From Caccoplasma_A sp045587545 (GTDB lineage Bacteria > Bacteroidota > Bacteroidia > Bacteroidales > G3-4614): a DNA stretch of 51,452 nt. The stretch spans positions 1-51,452 of the forward strand of contig JAZNCN010000019.1 of NCBI GenBank assembly GCA_045587545.1. Reading direction: 5' to 3'. Of this stretch, positions 32,737 through 42,370 are shown in pieces. The position numbers were made by a program, and so were the translations under genes. A model generated the notes under the pieces. The model saw only the letters and a list, made by a program, of their open reading frames with translations, had not been told where the DNA came from and ran no database searches. How positions within the stretch are numbered: the first letter of the stretch is position 1; every line of letters starts with the position of its first letter.

Positions 32737-33963
32737 ATGATAAAGAAAGTAACTCTCATATTTCTGTCCATTTTGTTTTTTTTGCCGGTAATTCCTGCGC
32801 AATCATCAAAGGTCTCTTCATTGCAAAAACAGCAAAAAGTGGCACAGCAGAAAGTGGCTACCACTAATAAAAAATTAAAAGAGGCACAAAAGAAGGCAAA
32901 AAAATCATTGAATGAATTAAATGTTATCACAGCCGAAATAAAAGCACAACGTAAGACTATAGGAAAATTAAATAACGAAATAGAACGGTTACGTAGAGAA
33001 GAGAAGGCTTTGACCAGAAAAATTAATCTCCTTGAACAAGACCTTCAAAATAAAAAACAAGACTATGCAAAATCAATGCAAAGTCTCTATCGTAAAAATT
33101 CGGGATACGATCTGTTTGTCTTTTTATTCTCGGCAAACTCATTTAGTCAAACCATACGACGAGTAAGATATTTAAAAGAGTTTTCGTCATGGAGAAAACA
33201 TCAGGCTCAATTGATAATGGAGCAACAAGATGAGTTAAATAAAAAACGAAAAGAGTTGCAAGATCTTCGTGCCGATAAAAACAATACTGTAAAAAAACAT
33301 ACGGCAGAACAAGAAAAGCTAAAACAAAAGGAGAACAAGCAACGAACTGTAGTAAACAATGCCAAAAAGAACGAAAAAGCATTATTGAAAGAGTTGGAGA
33401 GGCAGAAAAAAGAGGCTGCCGAATTAAATCGTCAGATTGAGAAGTTGATAGCTGAAGAGGCTCGAAAGTCAAACACTAAGACTGAAGGAGCTAAATCTGA
33501 TGCCTATGGAGGATATAAGATGACAAAAGATGAGCAGGAATTGGCTGCAAGTTTTGCTCAAAATAAAGGTAAATTGCCAATGCCACTGTCGGGTAAATAT
33601 ATGATTGTAGGCCATTTTGGAAAGCAACAACACCAAGAACTTAAATATGTACAAGTAAACAATAGTGGAATAGTAATTAAAACAGTTCCCGGAACAGTTG
33701 CCCGTTCGGTATTTGACGGAGTCGTAACAAAAATATTTGTGTTGCCCGGATATAACAGTTCTGTAATAGTACGTCACGGAAACTATTTGACTATATACTC
33801 TAATCTTAAAGAGGTGCATGTTAAAACGGGAGATAAAGTTAAAACACGACAATCAATAGGTAAAATATACTCCGATCCCGAAGACGATAATACAACGCTG
33901 TTGCACTTCCAGCTATGGAAAGAGACAACAAAACTTAATCCGGAGTTGTGGTTGGGAGAGTAA
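32737..33963 (+). CDS. EnvC-like protein with coiled coil and degenerate LytM (M23) domain
   Basis: The 408-residue product has a signal peptide (VTLIFLSILFFLPVIPAQ), a long coiled coil (about 25-255, with LQKQQKVAQQKVATTNKKLK and IEKLIAEEARKS) and a C-terminal LytM domain (about 285-408). In active M23 enzymes the zinc ligands lie in HxxxD and HxH motifs. Here the second is LLHFQLW, with Leu in place of the first His, and the YxHL segment reads YSNL, so it is probably not a peptidase. EnvC of E. coli is likewise inactive and activates amidases at the division septum. An equivalent role in cell separation is the best guess. Confidence 0.85.
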   Translation: MIKKVTLIFLSILFFLPVIPAQSSKVSSLQKQQKVAQQKVATTNKKLKEAQKKAKKSLNELNVITAEIKAQRKTIGKLNNEIERLRREEKALTRKINLLEQDLQNKKQDYAKSMQSLYRKNSGYDLFVFLFSANSFSQTIRRVRYLKEFSSWRKHQAQLIMEQQDELNKKRKELQDLRADKNNTVKKHTAEQEKLKQKENKQRTVVNNAKKNEKALLKELERQKKEAAELNRQIEKLIAEEARKSNTKTEGAKSDAYGGYKMTKDEQELAASFAQNKGKLPMPLSGKYMIVGHFGKQQHQELKYVQVNNSGIVIKTVPGTVARSVFDGVVTKIFVLPGYNSSVIVRHGNYLTIYSNLKEVHVKTGDKVKTRQSIGKIYSDPEDDNTTLLHFQLWKETTKLNPELWLGE

Positions 33964-33978
33964 TTTACAGAGTCTGAT

Positions 33979-34926
33979 ATGGAAAAAAACAGAATAGAAA
34001 TAACCCGCTATACGCCCAACAGAGCACAGGAGTGGGATAATACGGTAGATGAATCGCGTAACGGCACGTTTTTGATAAAGCGTAACTACCTTGATTATCA
34101 TTCTCACCGTTTCGTTGACCATTCGCTCATTTTTGAAATGGACGGAGTTATAATAGCATTGTTGCCTGCGAACGAGGAGGGAACAACACTTTATTCGCAT
34201 CAAGGACTTACCTATGGCGGATTAATTATGACATCTCGCTGTAAAGGATTAGTTGTGCTTCATATTTTTGACATTATCAAACAATATATGCAAGAACAAG
34301 GCTTCAAAGAGCTAATATATAAACCAATTCCTCATATATATCATAAAAAACCGGCAGAAGAAGATATATATGCGCTATTCCGTAATGGAGCCAAGGTTGA
34401 GTTTTGCGGTATATCTTCAACTATAAATCTTGCAGAAGAAGTTCAATTCTCATCGTTGCGAAGTAGAGGTATAAAGAGAGCTATAGCAAACGGATTAACA
34501 GTGAAAGAGGAGCTTGATTTTGTAGAGTTTTGGGATATTCTGAAAGATAATTTAAATCAACGCCATTCCGTAAATCCTGTACATTCTTTAGATGAAATAG
34601 AACTGCTTAAAAAACGTTTTCCTGAAAATATACATCTTTTTTCAGCCTATAAAAATAGTGAATTGGTGGCAGGAGTTTTAATGTACGAAACTTCTGTTTG
34701 TGTACATTCGCAATATATAGCCTCATCTCCAATAGGCCGAGAATTTGGAGCGCTTGATTTGATATTCTCATATCTTATAAAAGAGAGGTACAAAGATGTA
34801 AAATATTTTGACTTTGGAATATCAACTGAAAATGGAGGTTTACATCTAAACGAGGGACTGCTCTCTCAAAAAGAGGGATTTGGAGCATCAGCAACCGTCT
34901 ATCCTATTTATAAGTTGACAATATAA
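33979..34926 (+). CDS. FemAB/GNAT-like acyltransferase
   Basis: The 315-residue product has two GNAT-like halves, as in FemAB-type acyltransferases: an N-terminal one with RNGTFLIKRNYLDYHSHRFV and GVIIALLPANEEGTTLYSHQ, and a C-terminal one (about 175-300) with NSELVAGVLMYETSVCVHSQ, YIASSPIGREFGALDLIFSY and KYFDFGISTENGGLHLNEGL. Such enzymes add amino acyl or acetyl groups to peptidoglycan peptides or surface sugars. The next gene, 1 base away, is a flippase, so modification of a lipid-linked glycan is likely. The donor and acceptor are not predictable. Confidence 0.7.
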   Translation: MEKNRIEITRYTPNRAQEWDNTVDESRNGTFLIKRNYLDYHSHRFVDHSLIFEMDGVIIALLPANEEGTTLYSHQGLTYGGLIMTSRCKGLVVLHIFDIIKQYMQEQGFKELIYKPIPHIYHKKPAEEDIYALFRNGAKVEFCGISSTINLAEEVQFSSLRSRGIKRAIANGLTVKEELDFVEFWDILKDNLNQRHSVNPVHSLDEIELLKKRFPENIHLFSAYKNSELVAGVLMYETSVCVHSQYIASSPIGREFGALDLIFSYLIKERYKDVKYFDFGISTENGGLHLNEGLLSQKEGFGASATVYPIYKLTI

Positions 34927-34927
34927 T

Positions 34928-36367
34928 ATGGGGCAAGAAAAGAGCATATATCAAAAAATCATCGGAGCCACAGCTCTATTTGGGGGTGTGCAGGTGATAA
35001 ATATGCTCTGCTCACTTATACGAAATAAAGTCATTGCTGTATTGCTCGGAGCAGAAGGTGTTGGTGTCATAGGGCTTTTTAATGGTGCAATAGAGATGGT
35101 TTCGTCGCTTACAGGAATGGGGCTTCGTCAAAGCAGTGTACGCGATGTCTCGGCATCAAAAACAACCGAAGCCCTTAAACGCATTGTAGCTATAGTCCGA
35201 AAACTCTCCCTTTTGGTAGGTTTGCTTGGTTCAATGGTGTTCATTGGAGCAGCCCCACTATTGAGTCGTTTTACATTCGGGAGCGACGAGTATCTATGGG
35301 GCTTTGTAATATTATCTGCATCATTGCTCTTTAATGCACTATCCTCTGGCGAGCAAGCAATATTACAAGGTTCGGGCAGGCTTAAAATATTTGCACGTTC
35401 AACCGTAGCTGGTAGTGTAGCATCATTATTAGTATCACTACCGCTCTACTATATATGGGAAATGGCAGGTATAGTACCATCGCTATTACTTGCCTCGTTT
35501 TTTACCCTTCTGTTTAACTATATAGCATCTTGTAAAAGCAAAGTACAATCACAAAAAATATCGGTAAAAGAGGCAGTAAAAGAGGGCTCTCCTATGCTTA
35601 AATTGGGAATATATATGACCATTAGCGGATTTATGACAACCCTCATGAGCTATATATTTATAGCATGGCTTAATCGTTATAGCTCTACTGCAGAGGTTGG
35701 TTATTATCAGGCAGGATTTACTCTTGTAACCCGATATGTCGGGCTTATATTTGCCGCAATGGCAACAGAGTATTATCCCCGTTTGTCCTCGGTACAAAAC
35801 GATAATAAGGCGGTCTCTCTTCAGGTATCACGCCAAATAGAGAGCTCTTTGTTGATGTTATTGCCAATTATAGCACTCTTTCTTATTTTTCAAGAGTGGA
35901 TAATAAAGCTATTATATGCGTCGCAATTTGCCGTTGTAACTGATTATGCAGGTTGGGCAATGCCGGGGGTGTTGTTTAAAGCAATATCGTGGTCGTTAGG
36001 TTTTATACTATTGGCAAAAGGAGAAGGCAGGCTATTTTTAATAACCGAATTAATATCCGATGTAACATCGCTTGCAATAAATGTTTTACTATACCACTAT
36101 TGGGGGTTAGAGGGATTAGGTCTTGCATTCACTATAAATTTTGCTATATACACAACATATATGTGGATTATTTGCAAGAGAAGATACGTATTTGCTCCTG
36201 AAAAAACACTCTATCTTATAATGCTGATTACATTCGTTATCATATATTTGCAAGCAATAGTTATAAACTGCGAAATTTCAAAATATATAGTGCCGTCATT
36301 ACTTACATTTGTGGCTATACTATTCTCTCTGATAACACTACGAAAAAGGTTGATAAAGCATAATTAA
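34928..36367 (+). CDS. Polysaccharide flippase, O-antigen translocase-like
   Basis: The 479-residue product is a MOP-superfamily lipid-linked oligosaccharide flippase. It has 12-14 predicted membrane segments, beginning SIYQKIIGATALFGGVQVIN, then IAVLLGAEGVGVIGLFNGAI and MGLRQSSVRDVSA, in the pattern of O-antigen translocases of the WzxE type. It should move undecaprenyl-linked glycans across the inner membrane. The adjacent acyltransferase suggests a modified glycan, but no glycosyltransferases or polymerase are in the window. The C-terminus is rich in hydrophobic residues and ends KRLIKHN. Confidence 0.85.
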   Translation: MGQEKSIYQKIIGATALFGGVQVINMLCSLIRNKVIAVLLGAEGVGVIGLFNGAIEMVSSLTGMGLRQSSVRDVSASKTTEALKRIVAIVRKLSLLVGLLGSMVFIGAAPLLSRFTFGSDEYLWGFVILSASLLFNALSSGEQAILQGSGRLKIFARSTVAGSVASLLVSLPLYYIWEMAGIVPSLLLASFFTLLFNYIASCKSKVQSQKISVKEAVKEGSPMLKLGIYMTISGFMTTLMSYIFIAWLNRYSSTAEVGYYQAGFTLVTRYVGLIFAAMATEYYPRLSSVQNDNKAVSLQVSRQIESSLLMLLPIIALFLIFQEWIIKLLYASQFAVVTDYAGWAMPGVLFKAISWSLGFILLAKGEGRLFLITELISDVTSLAINVLLYHYWGLEGLGLAFTINFAIYTTYMWIICKRRYVFAPEKTLYLIMLITFVIIYLQAIVINCEISKYIVPSLLTFVAILFSLITLRKRLIKHN

Positions 36368-36685
36368 GCAATTGAAATTTTAAATTTTAATTTAAAAGGT
36401 TTATTGTTAATAAAGGTAAATTCAGAAATTATAAAAGTTGTGATTTAAAATATACAATCTGATAATAAGAGGTAAGGAGTGAGAAGAGAATCTTTTTGCT
36501 CCTTTTTTATATGCTTATGGCTTAAATGGTAACTGACTATTAAAGTTATCAACAATTATTTTAAATTTCTCAGATTATATCAAATTATTATATAAAAAAT
36601 CATTATATTTGCTTTCGTATGTCCTATAAAATAGGTTGTATTCTAATTGTTTGAATATAAGTAAAATAAATAAAAAATAAGAATT
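36368..36685 (+). other. Intergenic region between the flippase gene and dnaN
   Basis: AT-rich, no gene seen. It holds a weak terminator-like hairpin (AAGGAG 36474-36479 with CTCCTT 36499-36504, followed by TTTTAT) and the dnaN promoter (-7 box TATATTTG at 36604-36611). I saw no DnaA-box cluster that would mark an origin. Confidence 0.5.
36604..36611 (+). promoter_or_regulatory. Putative -7 box of the dnaN operon
   Basis: TATATTTG followed by CTTTCG matches TAnnTTTG, with a leader of about 68 bases. The -33 region is A/T-only and lacks a TTG at the ideal spacing. Confidence 0.5.
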
Positions 36686-37813
36686 ATGAAATTTGTAGTG
36701 TCAAGTTCATCGCTATTGTTTCATTTGCAAGCGGTGGGAAGAGTAATCAGTTCAAAAAACACAATCTCAATTTTGGAGAACTTCTTGTTTAATTTATCAG
36801 GAGATAAATTGACAGTAACTGCATCTGACCAAGAGACAACAATGACAACTTCAATTGAAGTTCAAGAGTCAGAGGGCAGTGGTTTGTTTGCTGTATCGGC
36901 AAAGATGTTGTTAGACTCTTTAAAAGAGCTTCCTGATCAACCATTGACATTTGTAATAAACGATGATAATCTCGAAATTTATCTATACTTCCAAAACGGA
37001 AAATTCAATTTCATAGGAATAAACGGAAGTGAGTATCCTCAAAGAGCAGCACTAAGCGATACAGCAAAAACACTTTCAATGGGTTCTGACTCTCTTTTAA
37101 AGGGTATAAACAATACCGCATTTGCTCTTGCCGACAACGATTTACGTCCTGTAATGAGCGGTATATATTTTGATGTTCACCCCGAATATATAGTATTTGT
37201 TGCATCAGATAGTCAAAAATTGGCATGTTTCAAAAATATGTCGGTAAAGACAGGATTACAAACATCATTCATTTTGCCTCGCAAACCGGCGGCTTTATTA
37301 AAAAATATTTTAGCAAAAGAGAGTGGTGATGTAACAATAACATTTGACGAAAAAAATGCATGCTTCACACTTGAAAACTTTGTGCTTAATTGCCGTTTGA
37401 TAGAGGGTAACTATCCTAAATATGCATCAGTAATACCTCAAAACAATCCAAGTCAATTAATAATTGACCGTTCGGTATTTACAACAGCATTGCGTCGTGT
37501 ATCGGTATTCTCTGACCAAGCAAGCAGTTTGGTTAAATTGCAACTATCTCCTGATAAACTTGTAGTGTCAGCACGTAATATCTCATTTTCAACATCGGCA
37601 GAGGAAAGTGTTGCTTGCAGTTACACAGGCGATACAATGAATATTGGGTTTAGTGCAAACTATTTGATAGAGGTATTGAACAATATGTCATCACAAGAGG
37701 TTTCAATACAATTATCAGACCCCTCTCGTGCAGGAGTTATAGTACCAATGCAAAACGAAGAGGAGGAAGATTTGTTGGTGTTGTTGATGCCCATCATGTT
37801 AGGCGATTTCTAA
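36686..37813 (+). CDS. dnaN: DNA polymerase III beta subunit (sliding clamp)
   Basis: The 375-residue product matches the three-domain bacterial clamp that encircles DNA and tethers polymerase. The N-terminus MKFVVSSSSLLFHLQAVGRV, NTISILENFLFNL, the LPDQPLTF and EYPQ segments, and the C-terminal VIVPMQNEEEEDLLVLLMPI ending in LMPIMLGDF (clamp C-terminal Met-Pro-Met/Leu pattern) all fit. In this genome dnaN heads a run with a DnaQ-like exonuclease, coaBC, a DUF4835 gene, recN and an rRNA methyltransferase rather than dnaA, a Bacteroidota arrangement as I recall it. Confidence 0.95.
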   Translation: MKFVVSSSSLLFHLQAVGRVISSKNTISILENFLFNLSGDKLTVTASDQETTMTTSIEVQESEGSGLFAVSAKMLLDSLKELPDQPLTFVINDDNLEIYLYFQNGKFNFIGINGSEYPQRAALSDTAKTLSMGSDSLLKGINNTAFALADNDLRPVMSGIYFDVHPEYIVFVASDSQKLACFKNMSVKTGLQTSFILPRKPAALLKNILAKESGDVTITFDEKNACFTLENFVLNCRLIEGNYPKYASVIPQNNPSQLIIDRSVFTTALRRVSVFSDQASSLVKLQLSPDKLVVSARNISFSTSAEESVACSYTGDTMNIGFSANYLIEVLNNMSSQEVSIQLSDPSRAGVIVPMQNEEEEDLLVLLMPIMLGDF

Positions 37814-37820
37814 TAGGGTA

Positions 37821-38600
37821 ATGAAACTCAATATAAAGAATCCGATAGTCTTTTTCGATTTGGAGTCAACAGGCTTGAATGTTGCCACTGACCGAATAAT
37901 TGAGATAAGTTATCTAAAGGTGTGGCCAAACGGTAAGGAGGAGATAAAAACTCGTCGTATAAATCCTGAAATGCCTATACCTGCAAGTAGTATAGCCGTT
38001 CATGGAATAACCGATGCCGATGTAGCCGAGTGTCCCACATTCAAAGAGGTTGCAAAAATAATAGCAGCAGAGTTGAAAGGTTGCGACCTTGCTGGTTATA
38101 ACTCAAGTAGGTTTGATATACCGTTATTGGTTGAAGAGATGCTGAGAGCAGGAGTTGAGTTTGATGTGTCGCGCAGAAAGATGATAGATGTTCAAGCAAT
38201 CTTTCATAAAATGGAACAAAGAACACTATCTGCGGCATATCGTTTCTATTGCGATAAGGACTTAGAGAATGCCCACTCTGCAGAGTCAGATACACGAGCG
38301 ACATATGAGGTATTACAATCGCAATTAGATCGCTACCCATCATTACCCAATGATATGGGAGCTTTGGCTGAATTTACATCATATAACAACAATATTGACC
38401 TTGCCGGACGAATAATAAAAGACGAGCAAGGCAGGGCTGTATTCAATTTTGGTAAACATAAAGGAAAATTGGTATTTGATGTATTTGCAACAGATTTCGG
38501 TTTTTACGATTGGGTTCAAAAAGGAGAATTTACCCTAAATACAAAAAAGGTGCTAACCGAGTTATATATGGAGTACCAACTAAAAAAACGAGGCTTGTAA
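37821..38600 (+). CDS. DnaQ-like 3'-5' exonuclease
   Basis: The 259-residue product has the DEDDh exonuclease motifs: Exo I FFDLESTGLN (Asp13, Glu15), Exo II LAGYNSSRFDIPLL, and Exo III with HSAESDTRATYEVL (His and Asp). The fold is that of the polymerase III epsilon subunit and related proofreading or repair exonucleases. A C-terminal tail (GRIIKDEQGRAVFNFGKHKG, then KLVFDVFATDFGFYDW) is shared with Bacteroidota homologues. It begins 7 bases after dnaN, which fits a replication or repair role. Its stop overlaps the coaBC start (TAATG). Confidence 0.88.
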   Translation: MKLNIKNPIVFFDLESTGLNVATDRIIEISYLKVWPNGKEEIKTRRINPEMPIPASSIAVHGITDADVAECPTFKEVAKIIAAELKGCDLAGYNSSRFDIPLLVEEMLRAGVEFDVSRRKMIDVQAIFHKMEQRTLSAAYRFYCDKDLENAHSAESDTRATYEVLQSQLDRYPSLPNDMGALAEFTSYNNNIDLAGRIIKDEQGRAVFNFGKHKGKLVFDVFATDFGFYDWVQKGEFTLNTKKVLTELYMEYQLKKRGL

Positions 38601-39793
38601 TGTTGAAAGGAAAACATATAGTATTAGGAATAACAGGTAGTATAGCAGCATATAAAGCTGCATATCTTACTCGTTTATTAATAAAAAAAGGAGCAGAGGT
38701 TCAGATAGTAATAACACCTGCAGGAAAAGAGTTTATTACACCGGTGACATTGTCTGCTTTAACCGGCAAACCTGTTGTTTCCGAATTTTTTACAGCCAAT
38801 AGTGGAGAGTGGCATAGTCATGTTGATTTAGGACTATGGGCTGATGCTATGGTAGTTGCTCCTGCAACAGCATCAACTATAGCAAAGATGGCAAACGGCG
38901 TGGCAGATAATATGTTGATAACAACATACCTATCGGCAAAAGCACCTGTGTTTGTCGCTCCTGCAATGGATTTGGATATGTATAAACACCCGTCAACACA
39001 AACAAATCTCAAAAAATTACAATCATACGGAAATTATATAATTGAGCCGGCATCAGGATTTCTCGCAAGCGGACTTGAAGGTAAAGGACGTATGGAGGAA
39101 CCCGAAAAGATAGTTGAATATTTAGAAAAATTCTTTTCAAGAGGAGACCTGTTTGCAAAAAAGAAAGTTTTGATAACAGCAGGTCCTACATACGAAAAAA
39201 TTGATCCTGTCCGTTTTATAGGTAACTACTCATCGGGCAAAATGGGATATGCAATAGCTGAAGCATTTGCTTCACAAGGAGCAGAAGTGACGTTAATATC
39301 CGGTCCCGTAAACCTATTGTGTAGTTCGGCAATAGAGAGAATTGATGTAGAGTCGGCAAAAGAGATGTGCGCTGTTGCGGAAAGTAAGTTTGAAACATCA
39401 GATATAGCAATAATGTGTGCAGCAGTAGCCGATTATGCTCCAAAAGAGTATTCAACTTCAAAGATAAAACGACATGGAGAGATGGTAGTTGAGTTAGTAC
39501 CTAATCCCGATATAGCGGCTACTCTCGGAGCTATAAAAAAGGAAAATCAGATATTGGCAGGATTTGCACTTGAAAGCGATGATGAAGAGTCAAATGCAAT
39601 ATTAAAGTTACAAAAAAAGAATCTTGATTTTATTGTATTAAATTCTCTTGCCGATAAAGGAGCATGTTTTGGTTGTGATACAAATAAAGTAACCATAATC
39701 TCTAAAAATGGCGAAAAGGAGTGTTATCCATTAAAAGATAAGAAAGACGTAGCTCAAGATATTGTTGCGTACACATTGAAATTAAAAAAATAA
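38600..39793 (+). CDS. coaBC: Bifunctional phosphopantothenoylcysteine decarboxylase / synthetase
   Basis: The 397-residue product joins two coenzyme A enzymes. The N-terminal CoaC flavoprotein has LGITGSIAAYKAAYLTRLL, the active-site His region WHSHVDLGLWAD and APATASTIAKMANGVADNML, with APAMDLDMYKHPST near the substrate. The C-terminal CoaB has ITAGPTYEKIDPVRFIGNYS, SSGKMGYAIAEAFASQGAEV and IMCAAVADYAP, which bind CTP and 4'-phosphopantothenate. Start choice: ATG 38600 overlapping the exonuclease stop; the frame is open to 38510 but that would overlap the preceding gene by 91 bases. Confidence 0.95.
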   Translation: MLKGKHIVLGITGSIAAYKAAYLTRLLIKKGAEVQIVITPAGKEFITPVTLSALTGKPVVSEFFTANSGEWHSHVDLGLWADAMVVAPATASTIAKMANGVADNMLITTYLSAKAPVFVAPAMDLDMYKHPSTQTNLKKLQSYGNYIIEPASGFLASGLEGKGRMEEPEKIVEYLEKFFSRGDLFAKKKVLITAGPTYEKIDPVRFIGNYSSGKMGYAIAEAFASQGAEVTLISGPVNLLCSSAIERIDVESAKEMCAVAESKFETSDIAIMCAAVADYAPKEYSTSKIKRHGEMVVELVPNPDIAATLGAIKKENQILAGFALESDDEESNAILKLQKKNLDFIVLNSLADKGACFGCDTNKVTIISKNGEKECYPLKDKKDVAQDIVAYTLKLKK

Positions 39794-39796
39794 TAT

Positions 39797-40702
39797 ATGC
39801 GTAATATTCTGTTATTTATATTATTGCTTGGTGTCGTAGCTCTTAATGCTCAAGAATTGAATTGTAAAGTAACAATCAATTCAGATAAAATAGAGAGTGC
39901 CGATACCGAATTGTATAATACACTCCAACAATCAATAACAGAGTATATGAATGACCGTAAATGGAGTAATGCGCAAATAGCGGTTAATGAACGAATAGAG
40001 TGTACAATATTTATAACTGTAAACTCTGTTGAAGATACTCGTTATAATTGCGATATACAGATACAAGCAAGTCGCCCTGTTTATAATAGTAATTACACAA
40101 CTACAACATTTAACTTTAAAGATACCGAGTGTAGCTTTACTTATCAAGAGTATGAACCTTTGGTGTATAATGAAAATATTTTTGAAAACAATCTTACCTG
40201 CATATTAAACTTTTATGCAAATATCATAATGGGAATTGACTTTGATACCTTCTCGCCTAAAGGGGGAGAACTCTTTTTTGATCAAGCAGAGAAGTTTGCG
40301 ATGATGGGACAAAGTTCACAAGAAGCAGGTTGGGAAGCTTTCGGAAGTAATCGTAATAGAGCAGCAATATTAGCTGCGTTTACAGAAGAGAGAATGTCGC
40401 CATACCGAGAATTACTCTATAATTACCACAGGAAAGGTCTTGATGAGATGTCTGTATCTGTGGATAAAGGTCGTAAAGTCATAACCGATGCTATAAAAAA
40501 CAATTTAACAGCAGTATATGATGCCAACTCAATGTCTGTAATAATGCCTATGTTTAGCGACTCAAAACTTGATGAGTTAGTAAATATATATTCAGAAGCT
40601 CCACAGACAGAGCGTGAAGAGGTGTATAAAATATTATCAGACTTCTATCCTACGGAAGAGCAACGTCTATCAAAAATCAAAAAAGGGAAAGATAATCCAT
40701 AA
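39797..40702 (+). CDS. DUF4835-type secreted protein (possible T9SS component PorD)
   Basis: The 301-residue product has a signal peptide (LLFILLLGVVALNAQ) and a body matching the DUF4835 family: ELNCKVTINSDKIESAD, MNDRKWSNAQIAVNERIECT, TITVNSV-like FITVNSVEDTRYNCDIQIQA, SRPVYNSNYTTTTFNFKD and ANIIMGIDFDTFSPKGG. I recall this family being equated with the accessory T9SS protein PorD, which would fit the two T9SS cargo genes in the window, but I cannot confirm that here. It lies 3 bases after coaBC and 6 before recN. Confidence 0.75.
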   Translation: MRNILLFILLLGVVALNAQELNCKVTINSDKIESADTELYNTLQQSITEYMNDRKWSNAQIAVNERIECTIFITVNSVEDTRYNCDIQIQASRPVYNSNYTTTTFNFKDTECSFTYQEYEPLVYNENIFENNLTCILNFYANIIMGIDFDTFSPKGGELFFDQAEKFAMMGQSSQEAGWEAFGSNRNRAAILAAFTEERMSPYRELLYNYHRKGLDEMSVSVDKGRKVITDAIKNNLTAVYDANSMSVIMPMFSDSKLDELVNIYSEAPQTEREEVYKILSDFYPTEEQRLSKIKKGKDNP

Positions 40703-40708
40703 TAGATT

Positions 40709-42364
40709 ATGCTAAAAAAACTAATAATAAAAAACTATATACTTATTGACTCTTTAACTATTGAGTTTAATAAAGGATTATCGGTAATAACAGGAGAGAC
40801 AGGAGCCGGAAAATCAATATTGGTGGGAGCTTTGTCGTTGTTAGCAGGAGCAAAACCTGATGTGAAAAATATATCAGCAGGAGCAACAAAGAGTGTAGTA
40901 GAAGGAACTTTTGATATATCAAATCTTCCAATAAAAGAGAAGTTTGAGGAGAATGATATTGATTACGATCCCGAAACGATAATAAGAAGAGAAATTAACG
41001 AAAACGGCAAATCACGTGCATTTATAAATGACACACCTGTATCGATAACAATATTAAAAGAGATAGCAAAATATATAATAGAAATACACTCGCAACATCA
41101 AAATCTATTATTGGCAGATAATACATTCCAATTAGATGTTATTGATATGTATTCCGGTAATTCCAATATATTATCAGAATATAAGAGTCTATATAGCGCA
41201 TTAAACCAGAAGGAGAAAGAGCTGGAACAGATAATATCGGCTCAGCAAAAGGCAAAACAAGAAGAAGAGTATCTTAAATATGTATTTTCTCAGTTATCAG
41301 AAGCTGCATTGAAAGAGAATGAAGATGTAGAGTTGGAGGAGGAGCAAAACCAACTTACATATGCTGAGGAGATAAAAGAGTCGTTATACAAATCATCGTC
41401 ATTATTTGACGAAGAGAATGGTGTAATATCAAATCTCTCTATAATTTTATCAGAATTACGAAATGTTGAGAAGAAAATAAAAACAGGAGATCTTCTTTCA
41501 CGAATGGAGAGTATATATATTGAAGCAAAAGATATAGCTTCTGAAGTATATTCTCGAGCTGAGAGTACAGTGTATGATCCACAAAGATTATCTGAAGTTG
41601 AAGAGCGATTATCTCTAATATATAATCTGCAAAAACGATATTCAAAATCAGATGTTGCATCTCTTTTGCAATATAAACAAGAGGTAGAGACAAAACTACA
41701 TTCTGTTGAGGGTGTTGAAGAGGATATAGCCAATCTTACGCAAGAGATTGACGTCTTAAAAAAACAACTTTCAGCAGTAGCAAACAAATTGACTATTGCG
41801 CGAAAGAGAGGAGGAGAGGCATTCTCAAAAACTCTCACAAATATGGCGCAACCATTATCATTACCTAATCTTAATTTTAAAGTAGAGTGGGAGCGAGAAG
41901 AGGAATTGGCTGAAAACGGAGCCGAGAGAGCATTGTTTACCTTCTCAGCCAATAAAAACATGCCTTTGACACCTTTGTCAAAAAGTGCATCAGGAGGAGA
42001 GATATCAAGACTAATGCTATGTGTAAAGGCTTTGGTGGCAGATGTGCGAGCAATGCCTATTATGCTCTTTGATGAAGTCGATTCGGGAATTTCGGGCGAG
42101 ACAGCCGGAAAGGTTGCAACAATAATGGCGCAGATGGCGCAAGAACGTCAAATAATAGTAATAACACACCTTCCACAAGTAGCAGCAAAAGGATTATGGC
42201 ACTATAATATATACAAAGAGGATAGTGAAAATAAGACGATTGCGTATATAAAACAATTATCAGATAAAGAGCGTGTTGCTGAGGTTGCCAGAATGATGAG
42301 CAGTGATAAACCAACCGATGCAGCATTAAATTTGGCATCTGAACTATTGAATATTAAGAGATAA
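40709..42364 (+). CDS. recN: DNA repair protein RecN
   Basis: The 551-residue product is an SMC-like ATPase acting in double-strand break repair. It starts MLKKLIIKNYILIDSLTIEF, with Walker A GETGAGKSILVGAL (about 31-44), a QHQNLLLADNTFQLDVID segment after the N-terminal head, a coiled-coil middle (about 150-370), the ABC signature LSKSASGGEISRLML and Walker B IMLFDEVDSGISGETA. The length (about 550) is as expected. It is in the dnaN run, between DUF4835 and the rRNA methyltransferase. Confidence 0.95.
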   Translation: MLKKLIIKNYILIDSLTIEFNKGLSVITGETGAGKSILVGALSLLAGAKPDVKNISAGATKSVVEGTFDISNLPIKEKFEENDIDYDPETIIRREINENGKSRAFINDTPVSITILKEIAKYIIEIHSQHQNLLLADNTFQLDVIDMYSGNSNILSEYKSLYSALNQKEKELEQIISAQQKAKQEEEYLKYVFSQLSEAALKENEDVELEEEQNQLTYAEEIKESLYKSSSLFDEENGVISNLSIILSELRNVEKKIKTGDLLSRMESIYIEAKDIASEVYSRAESTVYDPQRLSEVEERLSLIYNLQKRYSKSDVASLLQYKQEVETKLHSVEGVEEDIANLTQEIDVLKKQLSAVANKLTIARKRGGEAFSKTLTNMAQPLSLPNLNFKVEWEREEELAENGAERALFTFSANKNMPLTPLSKSASGGEISRLMLCVKALVADVRAMPIMLFDEVDSGISGETAGKVATIMAQMAQERQIIVITHLPQVAAKGLWHYNIYKEDSENKTIAYIKQLSDKERVAEVARMMSSDKPTDAALNLASELLNIKR

Positions 42365-42370
42365 AGATAT

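Noticed and set aside
36368..36685. Replication origin next to dnaN
   Set aside because: No DnaA-box cluster or dnaA gene was seen, and in Bacteroidota dnaN is often far from the origin.
38510..38599. Extended N-terminus for CoaBC
   Set aside because: It overlaps the exonuclease gene by 91 bases, and the family start is at the overlapping TAATG.
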